Assembly: GCF_030372765.1 (NCBI RefSeq)
Contig: NZ_JAUCMW010000007.1
Location: 122,533-186,532 of the forward strand
DNA from: Labilibaculum sp. K2S
Lineage (GTDB): Bacteria; Bacteroidota; Bacteroidia; Bacteroidales; Marinifilaceae
Length of the DNA: 64,000 nt
Reading direction: 5' to 3'
The notes below the pieces were generated by a model. The model had not been told where the DNA came from. It did no database searches and saw nothing but the letters and a program-made list of their open reading frames with translations. Positions 44,720-55,013 of the stretch are shown one piece after another (positions within the stretch are counted from its first letter, which is position 1; every line of letters begins with the position of its first letter). A program made the translations under genes and the position numbers.

Positions 44720-45592
44720 ATGAAGGGAATTGTATTAGCAGGAGGGAGTGGTACCAGATTGTATCCAATTACAAAAGGAGTATCGAAGCAGTTATTGCCA
44801 ATTTACGATAAACCAATGATTTATTATCCTTTATCAGTCCTGATGTTAGCTGGTATTCGAGAGATTTTAATTATATCCACACCTCAAGATTTACCAGGAT
44901 TTAAACGTCTTTTAGGTGATGGTTCAGATTATGGAGTTAATTTGTCGTATGCCGAACAAGCATCTCCTGATGGATTGGCACAGGCTTTTATTATTGGAGA
45001 AGAATTCATTGGTGATGATGCTGTATGTATGGTTTTAGGAGATAATATATTTTACGGACAGGGATTTACGCCTCTACTTAAAGAGTCTGTGCGATTGGCT
45101 GAGCAAGATAATAAAGCAACTGTTTTTGGATATCGGGTGAATAATCCTGAAAGTTTTGGTGTTGCTGAGTTTGATGAAAATGGTAAAGTTTTAAGTATTG
45201 AAGAAAAGCCAAAGGAGCCGAAGTCTAATTACGCTGTAGTCGGACTCTATTTTTATCCTAACACGGTTGCTGAAATTGCAAAGAATATAAAGCCGTCAGA
45301 TAGAGGAGAGTTAGAAATCACGACAGTTAATCAAATGTTTCTTAAGGAAGGATCTTTAAACGTAAAATTATTAGGTCGTGGTTTTGCATGGTTAGACACA
45401 GGTACTCACGAATCTTTGGCTCAAGCATCTAGTTTTATCGAGACTATAGAAAAACGCCAAGGCTTACAAGTTGCTTGTTTGGAGGAGATTGCCTTTGAAA
45501 AAGGATGGATATCTTCTGGTCGATTAAGAGAAATAGCAGAACCAATGAAGAAAAATGAGTACGGACAGTACCTTTTGGATATTATAGAGTAG
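44720..45592 (+). CDS. rfbA: Glucose-1-phosphate thymidylyltransferase
   Basis: 290 residues from ATG 44720 (an in-frame ATG at 44639 lies inside rfbB and is rejected). Signature [20 protein letters not shown] and later [10 protein letters not shown]. Makes dTDP-glucose for RfbB. Usual family length. Confidence 0.97.
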   Translation: MKGIVLAGGSGTRLYPITKGVSKQLLPIYDKPMIYYPLSVLMLAGIREILIISTPQDLPGFKRLLGDGSDYGVNLSYAEQASPDGLAQAFIIGEEFIGDDAVCMVLGDNIFYGQGFTPLLKESVRLAEQDNKATVFGYRVNNPESFGVAEFDENGKVLSIEEKPKEPKSNYAVVGLYFYPNTVAEIAKNIKPSDRGELEITTVNQMFLKEGSLNVKLLGRGFAWLDTGTHESLAQASSFIETIEKRQGLQVACLEEIAFEKGWISSGRLREIAEPMKKNEYGQYLLDIIE

Positions 45593-45745
45593 TCTCATCA
45601 GATATTTTGCTGAAATTTAAATAAATAATAAAATTACACCCTCATAGAATCCATATTGTAAAATTTAACAAAACTAAGCGAATCCATGACATTCATTATA
45701 GAATATAGAAAGAATATTTGATTTGGAACTTTACTTGATACTACT

Positions 45746-47101
45746 TTGAAAAATATAATTAATAAACTTTATTTAATTCTTCCTACAGTTATACAGCAAT
45801 TTTGGAACAAGGTTGAGAACTCAGATATTGGTAGTCGCTTTGCAAATGGCGCTTTTTGGTCTTTAACAGGATCTGTGGTGTCGCAAGGTTTGATGATACT
45901 CGCTTCAATTGTGGTGGCGCGAATTTTAGGAAAATTGGAATATGGTGAATTGGGAATGATTCGCTCTACAGTTAATATGTTTGTGGTTTTTGCTGGTTTT
46001 GGTTTAGGAATAACAGCGACTAAATATATCGCTGAATTTCGGATTAAAGATCCTGACAAAACAGGAAAAATAATTGGCCTGACAACTATTTTTGCAGGAG
46101 TAATAGGTTTAATTATTGCTATTGCTATACTTATTACAGCGCCAGTTTTAGCAGAAAAGACGATTAATGCTCCTCATTTGGTAAACGAAATACGTTTGGG
46201 AGCAGTGATACTGTTCTTTAGCGCATTAAACGGCGCAATGACTGGTATACTTGCCGGATTTCAAGCTTTCAAATCCATAGCAAAAATTAATCTTGTTGCT
46301 GGTCTCATAGCTTTTCCATTACAAATTGGATTAACTCTTCTATTAGGTTTGCCAGGTTCTGTAATTGGCTTTGGGTTAAATTTTTTAATATTATGGACAT
46401 TTAATTTTATAACTGTTCGGAAAGTTACTGCTAAATATGACATAAATATTCAATTTAAAAATTCATTGAATGAATGGCCAATTCTTTATAAATTCAGCTT
46501 ACCTGCGCTTCTTTCTGGCTTAATGGTAAGCCCGGTTGTTTGGGCATGTAATGCATTATTGGTTAATCAACCTAATGGCTACGGAGAAATGGCAATATTT
46601 GATGTCGCAAATCAATGGAGGGGTGCTATTCTATTTATACCTGTAGCTCTATCTCAGATAATCTTACCGCTGTTATCAGATTCTGAAAACCATAATCAAT
46701 TCGACCGAATCATGAAAATTAATATAGTTATTAATATTGTTATTTCATCATTAATAACAATTGTAATTTCATTTCTTTCGTCATTCATTATGAAAAGCTA
46801 TGGAAAAGGTTTTGAAGAAGGAAAGTTTGTTCTTATTATCCTTGCAATTTCTGCTATTTTTATATCAGTTAATAATGTTATTGGTCAGGCTATTGCCAGT
46901 AAAGGAAAAATGTGGATAGGATTTTTATTTAATTTAATTTGGGGCATAATATTATTAATATGCGCATATATATATTTAAATTTGGGATATGGTGCAAAGG
47001 GATTGGCTTATAGTTTTCTAATAGCCTATACGATGCATACTTTAGTACAATTAACTTATGCAAAAATATATTTGATTAAACCAAACCTTAAGAACGTATG
47101 A
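45746..47101 (+). CDS. wzx: Wzx-like oligosaccharide flippase
   Basis: 451 residues with about 12-14 hydrophobic helices, MATE/polysaccharide synthase fold (SRFANGAFWSLTGSVVSQGL, VARILGKLEYGELGMIRS). Start is TTG at 45746; the next in-frame ATG is about 50 codons in and would remove the first helix. It should flip undecaprenyl-linked repeat units across the inner membrane. The 150 bp upstream is AT-rich. Confidence 0.88.
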   Translation: MKNIINKLYLILPTVIQQFWNKVENSDIGSRFANGAFWSLTGSVVSQGLMILASIVVARILGKLEYGELGMIRSTVNMFVVFAGFGLGITATKYIAEFRIKDPDKTGKIIGLTTIFAGVIGLIIAIAILITAPVLAEKTINAPHLVNEIRLGAVILFFSALNGAMTGILAGFQAFKSIAKINLVAGLIAFPLQIGLTLLLGLPGSVIGFGLNFLILWTFNFITVRKVTAKYDINIQFKNSLNEWPILYKFSLPALLSGLMVSPVVWACNALLVNQPNGYGEMAIFDVANQWRGAILFIPVALSQIILPLLSDSENHNQFDRIMKINIVINIVISSLITIVISFLSSFIMKSYGKGFEEGKFVLIILAISAIFISVNNVIGQAIASKGKMWIGFLFNLIWGIILLICAYIYLNLGYGAKGLAYSFLIAYTMHTLVQLTYAKIYLIKPNLKNV

Positions 47102-47240
47102 AAATATTATTTCCACACATAAATTTGGTAGTATTTTTGATTAGTTACAATATAGTAGGAATATTTATTGTCGAAAGAATGCTTCAAAGATGTGTGAAAA
47201 ATTTCAAAGAAATTAGTTTATAATTTAGTACCCACTGGTG

Positions 47241-48512
47241 ATGACTTATTTATTTTTATTATTATTAACTGTGTCATTTTTGCTTATTTTGACCATTGAG
47301 TATAAACTAAAATCAGTTTCGCTAGTATTATGGGGTGGATTGTCTGTTTTTTTCTTACTTCCTCATGCAGTAGACATTTTTCTTGGACCACCGCAGTACA
47401 CTATAGAAACTTATAATAAGGCTTCTCTATTTGCGTTTATATTTAACATCTTCTATTTAGGAACTCGTTTATTTTTAACGAATTCAAAGAATGTATGTTT
47501 ACTTAGTTTAAATGTAACAAAGTCAAAGAACTTTAATAATTCCTACATAAGTACTCTTTTTATACTTCTATTAATTTCATTTACATTCCTTCTGTATTTT
47601 GTAATTACAACATTTGGAGGGTTTTTTAATTTTTCATGGATAGATATGTTTGACAAGAGAGGAGGGTTCTCATATAATATGTTTTCTTATCTGTTTGCAA
47701 TGTGTTCGCCATTGCCTTTTGTAGCCCACATTTATAAAAAGAAGTTTGTATTTTTCAGCACACTAATAATATTATTGATAATAATATTTTTGTTCAGAAT
47801 TAGGACTTTTTTAATTCCGTTAACTATCCCTTTTGTTGTTAGTTACTTGCTGAGTGATAAATTCAAAATAAATATTTTTAATTTATTTAAAACTTTGATT
47901 ATTTCTTTCACTACGATTATTTTAATAGTCGGACTTGGTGTATTAAAAGCTTTCGCATCGTTAAGTGATTTCTATAATTCAATCACCCTAAATGAATTCT
48001 CAGAGATGTTATATAGTATTTTATTTTCCAAATATGGAGAATTAGGACTGCGAAATGCTTTTTATTTTTATTTAGAAAATGATAATCAATTTGCAAATTT
48101 CGGTTTAGGCTTAGGTTATATAAGATTATTTCTGTTGCCTATTCCATCTTTCATGTCTCTTGGGATTAAACCCCAAGATTTTGCAATGGATATGGCTATG
48201 GCTTATGATCCTATCAATTCTACAGCGGGGGTTAATAGTATGCATCCTACATTATATGGAGACTGTTATGCTAATCTTGGTTGGTTTGGGGTTTTATTAG
48301 GTATTTTTTGGGCATTTTTTGTGTTTGTAGGTGATCGATTGACGATATCAACATCAAAAAATATTATATTTATTAGTTTGTTCGTTGCATATTCTTATAC
48401 ATACACTCTTATTGCGAGGGGAGCTATATATAATGCAGTGTATAATGTGTTCTTTATACTACTAACTCATTGTATATTAGCTTTAATCATACGATCAGTA
48501 AAGAAGTTGTGA
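47241..48512 (+). CDS. Wzy-like O-antigen/capsule polymerase
   Basis: 423 residues, about ten to twelve membrane helices and a long periplasmic loop near 265-340 (PINSTAGVNSMHPTLYGDCYANLG). Position between Wzx and glycosyltransferases and the topology fit an oligosaccharide repeat-unit polymerase; sequence is too divergent for a firmer call. ATG 47241 chosen over the GTG one codon upstream. Confidence 0.72.
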   Translation: MTYLFLLLLTVSFLLILTIEYKLKSVSLVLWGGLSVFFLLPHAVDIFLGPPQYTIETYNKASLFAFIFNIFYLGTRLFLTNSKNVCLLSLNVTKSKNFNNSYISTLFILLLISFTFLLYFVITTFGGFFNFSWIDMFDKRGGFSYNMFSYLFAMCSPLPFVAHIYKKKFVFFSTLIILLIIIFLFRIRTFLIPLTIPFVVSYLLSDKFKINIFNLFKTLIISFTTIILIVGLGVLKAFASLSDFYNSITLNEFSEMLYSILFSKYGELGLRNAFYFYLENDNQFANFGLGLGYIRLFLLPIPSFMSLGIKPQDFAMDMAMAYDPINSTAGVNSMHPTLYGDCYANLGWFGVLLGIFWAFFVFVGDRLTISTSKNIIFISLFVAYSYTYTLIARGAIYNAVYNVFFILLTHCILALIIRSVKKL

Positions 48513-48644
48513 CTAATTAGTGCGGTTTAAAAAGCCACTCCGTTATGTGAAAAAAACAGGTATTGTTAACAGTTATTTAACCTACCGATTAATGTAGTTT
48601 AAATCTAAGAACCTAGTTCAATTGAATTTGTAAAAAAAATACTT

Positions 48645-49793
48645 ATGAAAAAAGTAATGCTTGTTTTCGGAACACGTCCAGAAGCAATAAAGATGGCACC
48701 TCTTGTTAAAGAATTTCTGAAATACCCAAATGATTTCAAGACTATAGTATGCGTGACTGGCCAACATAGAGAGATGCTGGATCAGGTTCTGAAAATATTT
48801 GAGATAACTCCAGATTATGATTTGAATATTATGCAACATGGACAAGATTTGTATGATGTGACAGCAAGAGTTCTTTTAGGGATGAGGGATGTTTTGAAAG
48901 AAACTATGCCTGATTTGGTATTTGTTCATGGAGATACGTCAACATCAACAGCTACAGCGCTGGCATCTTTTTATCAACAAATTCCAGTTGCTCATATAGA
49001 GGCAGGATTAAGAACGCATAATATATACAGTCCTTGGCCGGAAGAGATGAATCGTCAGTTAACAGGTAGGATGGCAACATATCATTTCGCTCCCACTGAT
49101 TTAAGTAAGAAAAATTTACTGTTAGAAAATATTAAAAATGATCAGATAATTGTAACGGGAAATACTGTTATAGATGGTCTTTATTTGGTTCTTGACAAAA
49201 TTAAAAATAGTGAAAGTTTAAAAAAAGAACTAAAAATAAACATTCTGGATTCGGGCTACGATGTTAATAGGCTTAATACTTGTAGAAAACTTGTTCTTAT
49301 TACTGGGCACAGAAGAGAGAATTTTGGAGATGGATTTGTAAACATATGTAAAGCATTAAAGGATTTAGCTTTAAATTATCCCGATGTAGACTTTGTATAT
49401 CCGATGCATTTAAATCCTAATGTAAGGAAACCGATCGCAGAGGTATTTGGAAAAGAGAATGCAATCCCAAATATGTTTTTTATTGAGCCGTTGGACTATT
49501 TAAATTTTGTTTTTTTTATGGGAATGTCTAACATTATTTTAACAGATAGTGGGGGTATTCAAGAAGAAGCGCCAGGATTAGGGAAACCTGTATTGGTAAT
49601 GCGTGATACGACAGAAAGACCTGAAGCACTTGAAGCAGGAACGGTCAAACTTGTAGGAACCGATTATGATAAAATTAAGACAGAAGTTTCAAAATTATTA
49701 GATGATAAGTTGTATTATGATTCTATGAGTGAGGCCGTTAATCCGTATGGTGATGGGTTGGCTTGTAGTCGAATAATTAATTTTTTAATGTAA
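48645..49793 (+). CDS. wecB: UDP-N-acetylglucosamine 2-epimerase (non-hydrolysing)
   Basis: 382 residues. WecB landmarks: FGTRPEAIKMAPL, HGDTSTSTATALASFY, HIEAGLRT, PWPEEMNRQL, LITGHRRENFGDG, DSGGIQEEAPGLGKP. Interconverts UDP-GlcNAc and UDP-ManNAc. No UDP-ManNAc dehydrogenase (WecC) is present, so ManNAc or a further derivative may be used directly. Confidence 0.95.
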   Translation: MKKVMLVFGTRPEAIKMAPLVKEFLKYPNDFKTIVCVTGQHREMLDQVLKIFEITPDYDLNIMQHGQDLYDVTARVLLGMRDVLKETMPDLVFVHGDTSTSTATALASFYQQIPVAHIEAGLRTHNIYSPWPEEMNRQLTGRMATYHFAPTDLSKKNLLLENIKNDQIIVTGNTVIDGLYLVLDKIKNSESLKKELKINILDSGYDVNRLNTCRKLVLITGHRRENFGDGFVNICKALKDLALNYPDVDFVYPMHLNPNVRKPIAEVFGKENAIPNMFFIEPLDYLNFVFFMGMSNIILTDSGGIQEEAPGLGKPVLVMRDTTERPEALEAGTVKLVGTDYDKIKTEVSKLLDDKLYYDSMSEAVNPYGDGLACSRIINFLM

Positions 49794-49798
49794 TTTTA

Positions 49799-50908
49799 AT
49801 GATAAAAATATGTTATTTTACATCAAAGACATCTACAGATGTACGTGTATTTGAAAAAGAGTGCACTTCTTTGGTGAAAGCTGGTTATGAAGTCTATTTA
49901 GTTTCTCCCAATGCAAAAGAAGAAATAAGAAATGGAGTTCATATAGTTGGTTTTCCCTTTGATAAGGAAGGGTTATTCCATAGAATTTTTAGCTTACCCA
50001 AGCTTCTTTATAAGAAGGCGGTAAGCATTAATGCGGATGTTTATCATTTTAATGATCCGGCATGTTTACATTATGGCACAAAATTAAAGCGTAAAGGTAA
50101 AAAAGTGATTTTTGATAGTTTTGAAGATCATCCTTCATTACTTTTTGAAAAAAAATCAATCCCTTATCCAATATTATATTTACTATCAAAGATTTATTCT
50201 GCATTTGAATACTATAAATGCAAGAAATTCGATGGAATAATTTCATGTTACCATTGGACTCAGGAACGACTTGAAAAAGCGTGTAAAAAAAATGAACTGG
50301 TATTTAATTTTCCTATTTTAGCAGAAAATATCACGAAGTTTGAGGAAAATAGACAACCCTCAATATGTTATGCAGGATTATTTTCAAGGATGTGGAAAAT
50401 TGAAAATATTGTTCAATCCTTAGCTGAATTGGGTGATGTACGATTTAATTTGGCTGGGCATGGCGATAAATCCTATATTGAAATGTTAAAGAATATGGAA
50501 GGATGGCAAAAAGTCAATTACATTGGACAAGTAAAACGTGAAGATGTCCATGATAAAATTTATTCGAAATCGCTAATAGGAATGGTTTTGTTAGATTATA
50601 TTCCTTTATGCAAAGGTAATGTTGGAAACTTGTCAAATAACAAATTCTTTGAGTATATGATGGCTGGTTTACCTATAGTATGCACAGATTTTATTCTATG
50701 GAAGGAAATTGTCGATGGTAGCTCGTGTGGAATATGTGTGAATCCCAATAATGTTAATGAAATAGTAAATGCGATTAAATATTTGACAGATAATCCCGAT
50801 ATTGCAAAACAGATGGGAGAAAACGGACGTAAAATTATTGAAGAAAAATATAATTGGAGCGTTGAAGAAAAGAAGTTAATTGAACTATATAGGTCAATAT
50901 TGAATTAA
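49799..50908 (+). CDS. Family 4-type glycosyltransferase
   Basis: 369 residues. GT-B fold: N-terminal domain with HFNDPACLHYGTKL, C-terminal nucleotide-sugar domain with SICYAGLFSRMWKIE, YIGQVKREDVHDKIY, NKFFEYMMAGLPIVCTDF and WSVEEKKL. Cytoplasmic, donor and acceptor not predictable. Starts 5 bp after wecB. Confidence 0.87.
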   Translation: MIKICYFTSKTSTDVRVFEKECTSLVKAGYEVYLVSPNAKEEIRNGVHIVGFPFDKEGLFHRIFSLPKLLYKKAVSINADVYHFNDPACLHYGTKLKRKGKKVIFDSFEDHPSLLFEKKSIPYPILYLLSKIYSAFEYYKCKKFDGIISCYHWTQERLEKACKKNELVFNFPILAENITKFEENRQPSICYAGLFSRMWKIENIVQSLAELGDVRFNLAGHGDKSYIEMLKNMEGWQKVNYIGQVKREDVHDKIYSKSLIGMVLLDYIPLCKGNVGNLSNNKFFEYMMAGLPIVCTDFILWKEIVDGSSCGICVNPNNVNEIVNAIKYLTDNPDIAKQMGENGRKIIEEKYNWSVEEKKLIELYRSILN

Positions 50909-50996
50909 TCTCTTAAATGGCACCCATGTTGAATATTTTTGTAAAGCGGGAGATCTTAAATTTTTATAATAGTAACATTAATAATTTTAAATAGTT

Positions 50997-51767
50997 ATGA
51001 AATTAGTAATTCTTGCTGGTGGTTATGGAACTCGTATGAGTGAATCCACCAATCTTATTCCCAAACCTATGGTTGAAGTTGGTGGAAAACCTATACTATG
51101 GCATATTATGAAAATTTATAGTCAATTTGGTATAAATGAATTTATCATATGCTGTGGTTACAAACAATACATTATTAAAGAGTATTTTGCTAACTATTTT
51201 AGGCATAATTCAGATTTGACAGTTGATCTTTCTGACAATTCCATACAAATTCACAATAACAATTCAGAGAAGTGGAAAGTCACAATAGTTGATACTGGGT
51301 TAAATACAATGACTGGTGGTCGTATTAAAAGGATTCAGGAATACGTTGGTAATGAAACTTTTTGTCTGACTTATGGAGACGGTGTAGGAAATGTTAATAT
51401 TGCTGAAACTATTGAACTTCATAAAAGTTCCGGCAAAATTCTATCTATGACAACTTATCAACCATCAGGTAAATTAGGTGTGTTGGATATTTCTGAAGAT
51501 GGTAGTCTTAAATCTTTTAAAGAAAAACCAGAAAATAGTGGATCTTGGATTAATGCTGGTTTTTTTGTCTGTGACCCTAAATTATTCAATTATTTGGGAG
51601 GTGATACTGAGATGTTCGAGCGTGAACCTATGCAGCGTTTAGTTGATGATAATCAAGTGAATACATACAAGCATACTGATTTCTGGATGCCTATGGATAC
51701 GCTACGAGACAATCAAGTTCTTAATAAAATGTGGGATGATAATAAAGCAGACTGGAAAGTTTGGTAA
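50997..51767 (+). CDS. rfbF: Glucose-1-phosphate cytidylyltransferase
   Basis: 256 residues. Signature LAGGYGTRMSESTNLIPKPM and GGKPILWHIMKIY, with WMPMDTLRDNQVL near the end. Makes CDP-glucose. Followed by rfbG with a 13 bp gap. Confidence 0.97.
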   Translation: MKLVILAGGYGTRMSESTNLIPKPMVEVGGKPILWHIMKIYSQFGINEFIICCGYKQYIIKEYFANYFRHNSDLTVDLSDNSIQIHNNNSEKWKVTIVDTGLNTMTGGRIKRIQEYVGNETFCLTYGDGVGNVNIAETIELHKSSGKILSMTTYQPSGKLGVLDISEDGSLKSFKEKPENSGSWINAGFFVCDPKLFNYLGGDTEMFEREPMQRLVDDNQVNTYKHTDFWMPMDTLRDNQVLNKMWDDNKADWKVW

Positions 51768-51780
51768 AATAATTTAAGAT

Positions 51781-52881
51781 ATGGCTTTTAATAATGTTTA
51801 TAAGAATAAAAGGGTTTTAGTGACTGGTAATACCGGCTTTAAGGGGTCGTGGTTAACTACTTGGCTTACAATGTTGGGTGCAGATGTTTATGGTTATTCA
51901 AATAATATTCCTACAACACCATCAATGTATAAGGAGTTGCAACTTAGTACAAAACAGAATCATGTGTTTGGTGACATTCGTGATAAGGAAAATTTAAATA
52001 AAATAGTACAGAATATAAAACCTGATTTTATATTTCATCTTGCTGCACAAGCCATTGTTTCAACTTCTTACAATGATCCTTTCGATACAATAACAACTAA
52101 TGTTGTTGGTACTGCAAGTGTTTTAGAGGCGATACGAAACATTACATGGTCATGTACGTGTGTTTTAATAACAAGCGACAAGGCTTATGATAATGTGGAG
52201 TGGATATGGGGCTACCGTGAAAATGACAACCTTGGTGGAAAAGATATCTACTCGAGTTCAAAAGGTGCTGCGGAATTAACCATAAAATCATATTGGCATT
52301 CTTTTATTAAAACAATGCCAAATATTAAATTAACTGTTACACGAGCAGGAAATGTGATAGGAGGAGGAGATTGGGCAAAAGATCGAATTGTAGTTGATTG
52401 TATTAAAGCTTTTTCTGAAGGAGATATTGTTGAAATACGAAGTCCGCAAGCTACTAGACCTTGGCAACATGTTCTTGAGCCGCTTAGTGGTTACCTTGCA
52501 GCTGGTCAGTATCTTTATGAAGATAAAGTAACAAATGGAGAAGCTTTTAACTTTGGTCCAAAAGCTGAACTAACAAAAACGGTCCTTGAACTTACTAAAG
52601 ATTTGGCTGTTCATTGGGGGCTTAAAATAGATGATGCAATTAAAATTACTGATTCCATTCCCTTTGAAGAAGCAAAGCTTTTAAAGTTAAATTGTGACAA
52701 AGCTCTTGCGTACCTTGATTGGCATTCAACCCTTAATTATGAGCAATGTGTAAAAATGATTGCAGAGTGGTATGGCGCTTTTTATAAAGAATCTGAAAAA
52801 GATATGTTTGCTATTACTGTTGAGCAAATTGACTATTATATGGTAGAAGCATCTAAACAAAAATTAAACTGGGCATACTAA
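51781..52881 (+). CDS. rfbG: CDP-glucose 4,6-dehydratase
   Basis: 366 residues. SDR with TGNTGFKGSWLTTWL, HLAAQAIVSTSYNDP and YSSSKGAAEL (Tyr-x3-Lys), RPWQHVLEPLSGYL. Makes CDP-4-keto-6-deoxyglucose. Its stop overlaps the next start (TAATG). Confidence 0.96.
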   Translation: MAFNNVYKNKRVLVTGNTGFKGSWLTTWLTMLGADVYGYSNNIPTTPSMYKELQLSTKQNHVFGDIRDKENLNKIVQNIKPDFIFHLAAQAIVSTSYNDPFDTITTNVVGTASVLEAIRNITWSCTCVLITSDKAYDNVEWIWGYRENDNLGGKDIYSSSKGAAELTIKSYWHSFIKTMPNIKLTVTRAGNVIGGGDWAKDRIVVDCIKAFSEGDIVEIRSPQATRPWQHVLEPLSGYLAAGQYLYEDKVTNGEAFNFGPKAELTKTVLELTKDLAVHWGLKIDDAIKITDSIPFEEAKLLKLNCDKALAYLDWHSTLNYEQCVKMIAEWYGAFYKESEKDMFAITVEQIDYYMVEASKQKLNWAY

Positions 52882-53315
52882 TGGATGGAGTTACGTTACA
52901 TGATTTAAAACAATTTAATGTTCCGAAGGGAAATGTCTTTCATGCTTTAAAGGCAACTGATGAAGGATATGTTGGTTTTGGGGAGGCATATTTCTCAGAA
53001 ATTGAATCAGGGGCAATAAAAGGATGGAAAAGACATAATCGGTTCGTTCTGAATCTTATTGTACCGGTGGGGAAAATAAGATTTGTTATATATGATAATA
53101 GGAAAGATAGTGATACTTTCGGGCAGTTTGAGGAGTATATTTTATCGCCAGATGGTGCATATAAAAGACTAACTGTTGCAGCTGGATTATGGGTAGCATT
53201 TCAAGGAATAGATGAAAAAACATCTCTTTTATTAGATATTATTCCTGAACCTCATGTCCAAAATGAAGCAGATTCTTTGCCTTTAGATTCAATTCATTAT
53301 AAATTTTCTTTATGA
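52881..53315 (+). CDS. RmlC-like sugar 3,5-epimerase (cupin)
   Basis: 144 residues. RmlC-type cupin: FGEAYFSEIESGAIKGWKRH (the catalytic/metal-side His region), VPVGKIRFVIYD, YKRLTVAAGLWVAFQG. Shorter than classical RmlC (about 180). Overlapping rfbG by 1 bp and the next reductase by 4 bp, it most likely epimerises the CDP-4-keto-6-deoxy sugar at C3 and/or C5. Stereochemistry cannot be read from the sequence. Confidence 0.8.
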   Translation: MDGVTLHDLKQFNVPKGNVFHALKATDEGYVGFGEAYFSEIESGAIKGWKRHNRFVLNLIVPVGKIRFVIYDNRKDSDTFGQFEEYILSPDGAYKRLTVAAGLWVAFQGIDEKTSLLLDIIPEPHVQNEADSLPLDSIHYKFSL

Positions 53316-54199
53316 GAGTATTACTTACTGGCGTAACTGGATTTATAGGTCAATGTCTGATGCCTATGCTTAATATTCAATGTAAGGATATTAAAATTCT
53401 CACATTGAATACTGACATAAAGGAAGCGGAAGAAAAATATCCTTATTCTGAATATTCACAATGTAAGCATGTACACAGTTCTAATTTAGAGGAAGTAGTG
53501 TTGTTTAATCCGGAAATTACTTTCCATTTGGCTACAGTAACTACACATAGGATTGATACTGCTGTTATTAAGCCGATAGTATCAGCAAATATTGAGTTTG
53601 GTGTGATGTTATTGGATGCCTTGTCAAAATGTCCTGCAATGAAATTATTCGTAAATACTGGTTCATTTGCTGAATATCGTCATCATCATGATATTTTTGA
53701 TAGTGCATATCTTTATGCCGCGAGTAAAACAGCATTTAGATCTTTTGTTGACTATTATTCTAACTTGTGCGGTTTCAGATACATAACAGCGATTCCTTAC
53801 ACGGTTTATGGTGGGAATATGACTGTAAAGAGACTGATGGATTACATTAAAGAGTCAATGGATTCGGATACTCCGATAGATATGTCAGGAGGTGAACAGG
53901 TACTCGACTTTATACATGTGGATGATATATCAAACTTTTTTGTAGGTGTAGTTGTCAATGCTGAAAAATTCTATTGTCTAAAAAATAATGGTGAGGAGTT
54001 TCATTTAGGAACTGGAATTGGAACCAAAATACGTTCTCTTGGCAAAATGATTGAAAATAAGTACCAAAAGAAATGTAATGTAAATTGGGGAGGATTACCA
54101 TATAGAGATAGAGATATTATGTACTCAGTTGCTCCTATTGAAAAAAATGATCCTTCAATAGGCTGGAAAGCTAAACATTTATTAATGGATAAAATTTAA
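53312..54199 (+). CDS. NAD-dependent epimerase/dehydratase (CDP-sugar 4-reductase candidate)
   Basis: 295 residues. SDR with GVTGFIGQCL at the N-terminus, Ser/Thr in NTGSFAEY and a Tyr-x3-Lys in YLYAASKTAF, plus DFIHVDDISNFF. By position after RfbF, RfbG and the RmlC-like protein, it probably reduces the 4-keto group to the final CDP-6-deoxyhexose. No DdhC (E1) homologue is present, so a 3,6-dideoxy sugar is not expected. Confidence 0.82.
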   Translation: MRVLLTGVTGFIGQCLMPMLNIQCKDIKILTLNTDIKEAEEKYPYSEYSQCKHVHSSNLEEVVLFNPEITFHLATVTTHRIDTAVIKPIVSANIEFGVMLLDALSKCPAMKLFVNTGSFAEYRHHHDIFDSAYLYAASKTAFRSFVDYYSNLCGFRYITAIPYTVYGGNMTVKRLMDYIKESMDSDTPIDMSGGEQVLDFIHVDDISNFFVGVVVNAEKFYCLKNNGEEFHLGTGIGTKIRSLGKMIENKYQKKCNVNWGGLPYRDRDIMYSVAPIEKNDPSIGWKAKHLLMDKI

Positions 54200-54202
54200 A
54201 AA

Positions 54203-55006
54203 ATGAAAACAGCAATAGTGATAAGTACATGTGATTTGTATTGTGATTGTTGGCTTCCTATGATACATTCAATACGGAAGTATTGGCCTGATTGCCCATT
54301 CCCTATATATTTTGTTTCTAATTTTAAAAATCTTGATGAAGTAGGGATTGAGTTTATTAAAGTAGGAGAACATAAGGGGTTTGGTTCCAATATGAAAAAA
54401 GCTCTTGACTTGATTGATGCTGATAATGTAATTTTATTTCTTGAGGATTTCTTTATCGGTGGAATTGTTAATACAGAAGTGATTAATGATCATTTAAAAC
54501 ATTGTATTGAAAAAAGTATTGATTTTTTAAAAATAGATTCTTGTGATATTATGCATCATGATGATATGAGAATAGGTGATAGTTGTTACTGTTTAAATCC
54601 GATTGATATACGATATTCTCTAAATCTTGCGATTGCTATATGGAAAAAGAGTACTTTACAGTCTTTGTGTGTTGAAGGTTTCTCTGCCTGGGATTTTGAA
54701 AGAAAGGGAATAGATCATATTAGAAAAAATAATCTAAAAATTAATTCTGAAACCATATTGTCTACTGATATGGATGCAATGACAATCAAAAAAATTTCCG
54801 GGGCAGGTGCTGTAATGAAAGGAAGATGGACAATTGAAGGTAAAAACTTTTTAATAGAAAATGGTTTTAATTCATTGCTTGCGAAGAGACAAATTGAAGG
54901 TAGGTTTAGCAGGTATCTTACTTCGTTTTATACTCCCAATTCACTTTTATGGTTGCCTTTTGGATTGTTACTAAGAATAATCCAAAAGTTTAAAATTAAT
55001 ATCTGA
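54203..55006 (+). CDS. Putative glycosyltransferase, unassigned family
   Basis: 267 residues, 3 bp after the reductase. N-terminal TAIVISTCDLYCDCWLPM and WPDCPFPIYFVSN resemble the first strands of GT-A enzymes, and NVILFLEDFFIGG has the acidic pair expected at a DxD-like site. A hydrophobic C-terminal segment (SLLWLPFGLLLRII) may attach to the membrane. No family match recognised; likely adds one sugar of the repeat unit. Confidence 0.55.
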   Translation: MKTAIVISTCDLYCDCWLPMIHSIRKYWPDCPFPIYFVSNFKNLDEVGIEFIKVGEHKGFGSNMKKALDLIDADNVILFLEDFFIGGIVNTEVINDHLKHCIEKSIDFLKIDSCDIMHHDDMRIGDSCYCLNPIDIRYSLNLAIAIWKKSTLQSLCVEGFSAWDFERKGIDHIRKNNLKINSETILSTDMDAMTIKKISGAGAVMKGRWTIEGKNFLIENGFNSLLAKRQIEGRFSRYLTSFYTPNSLLWLPFGLLLRIIQKFKINI

Positions 55007-55013
55007 GAAAGTT

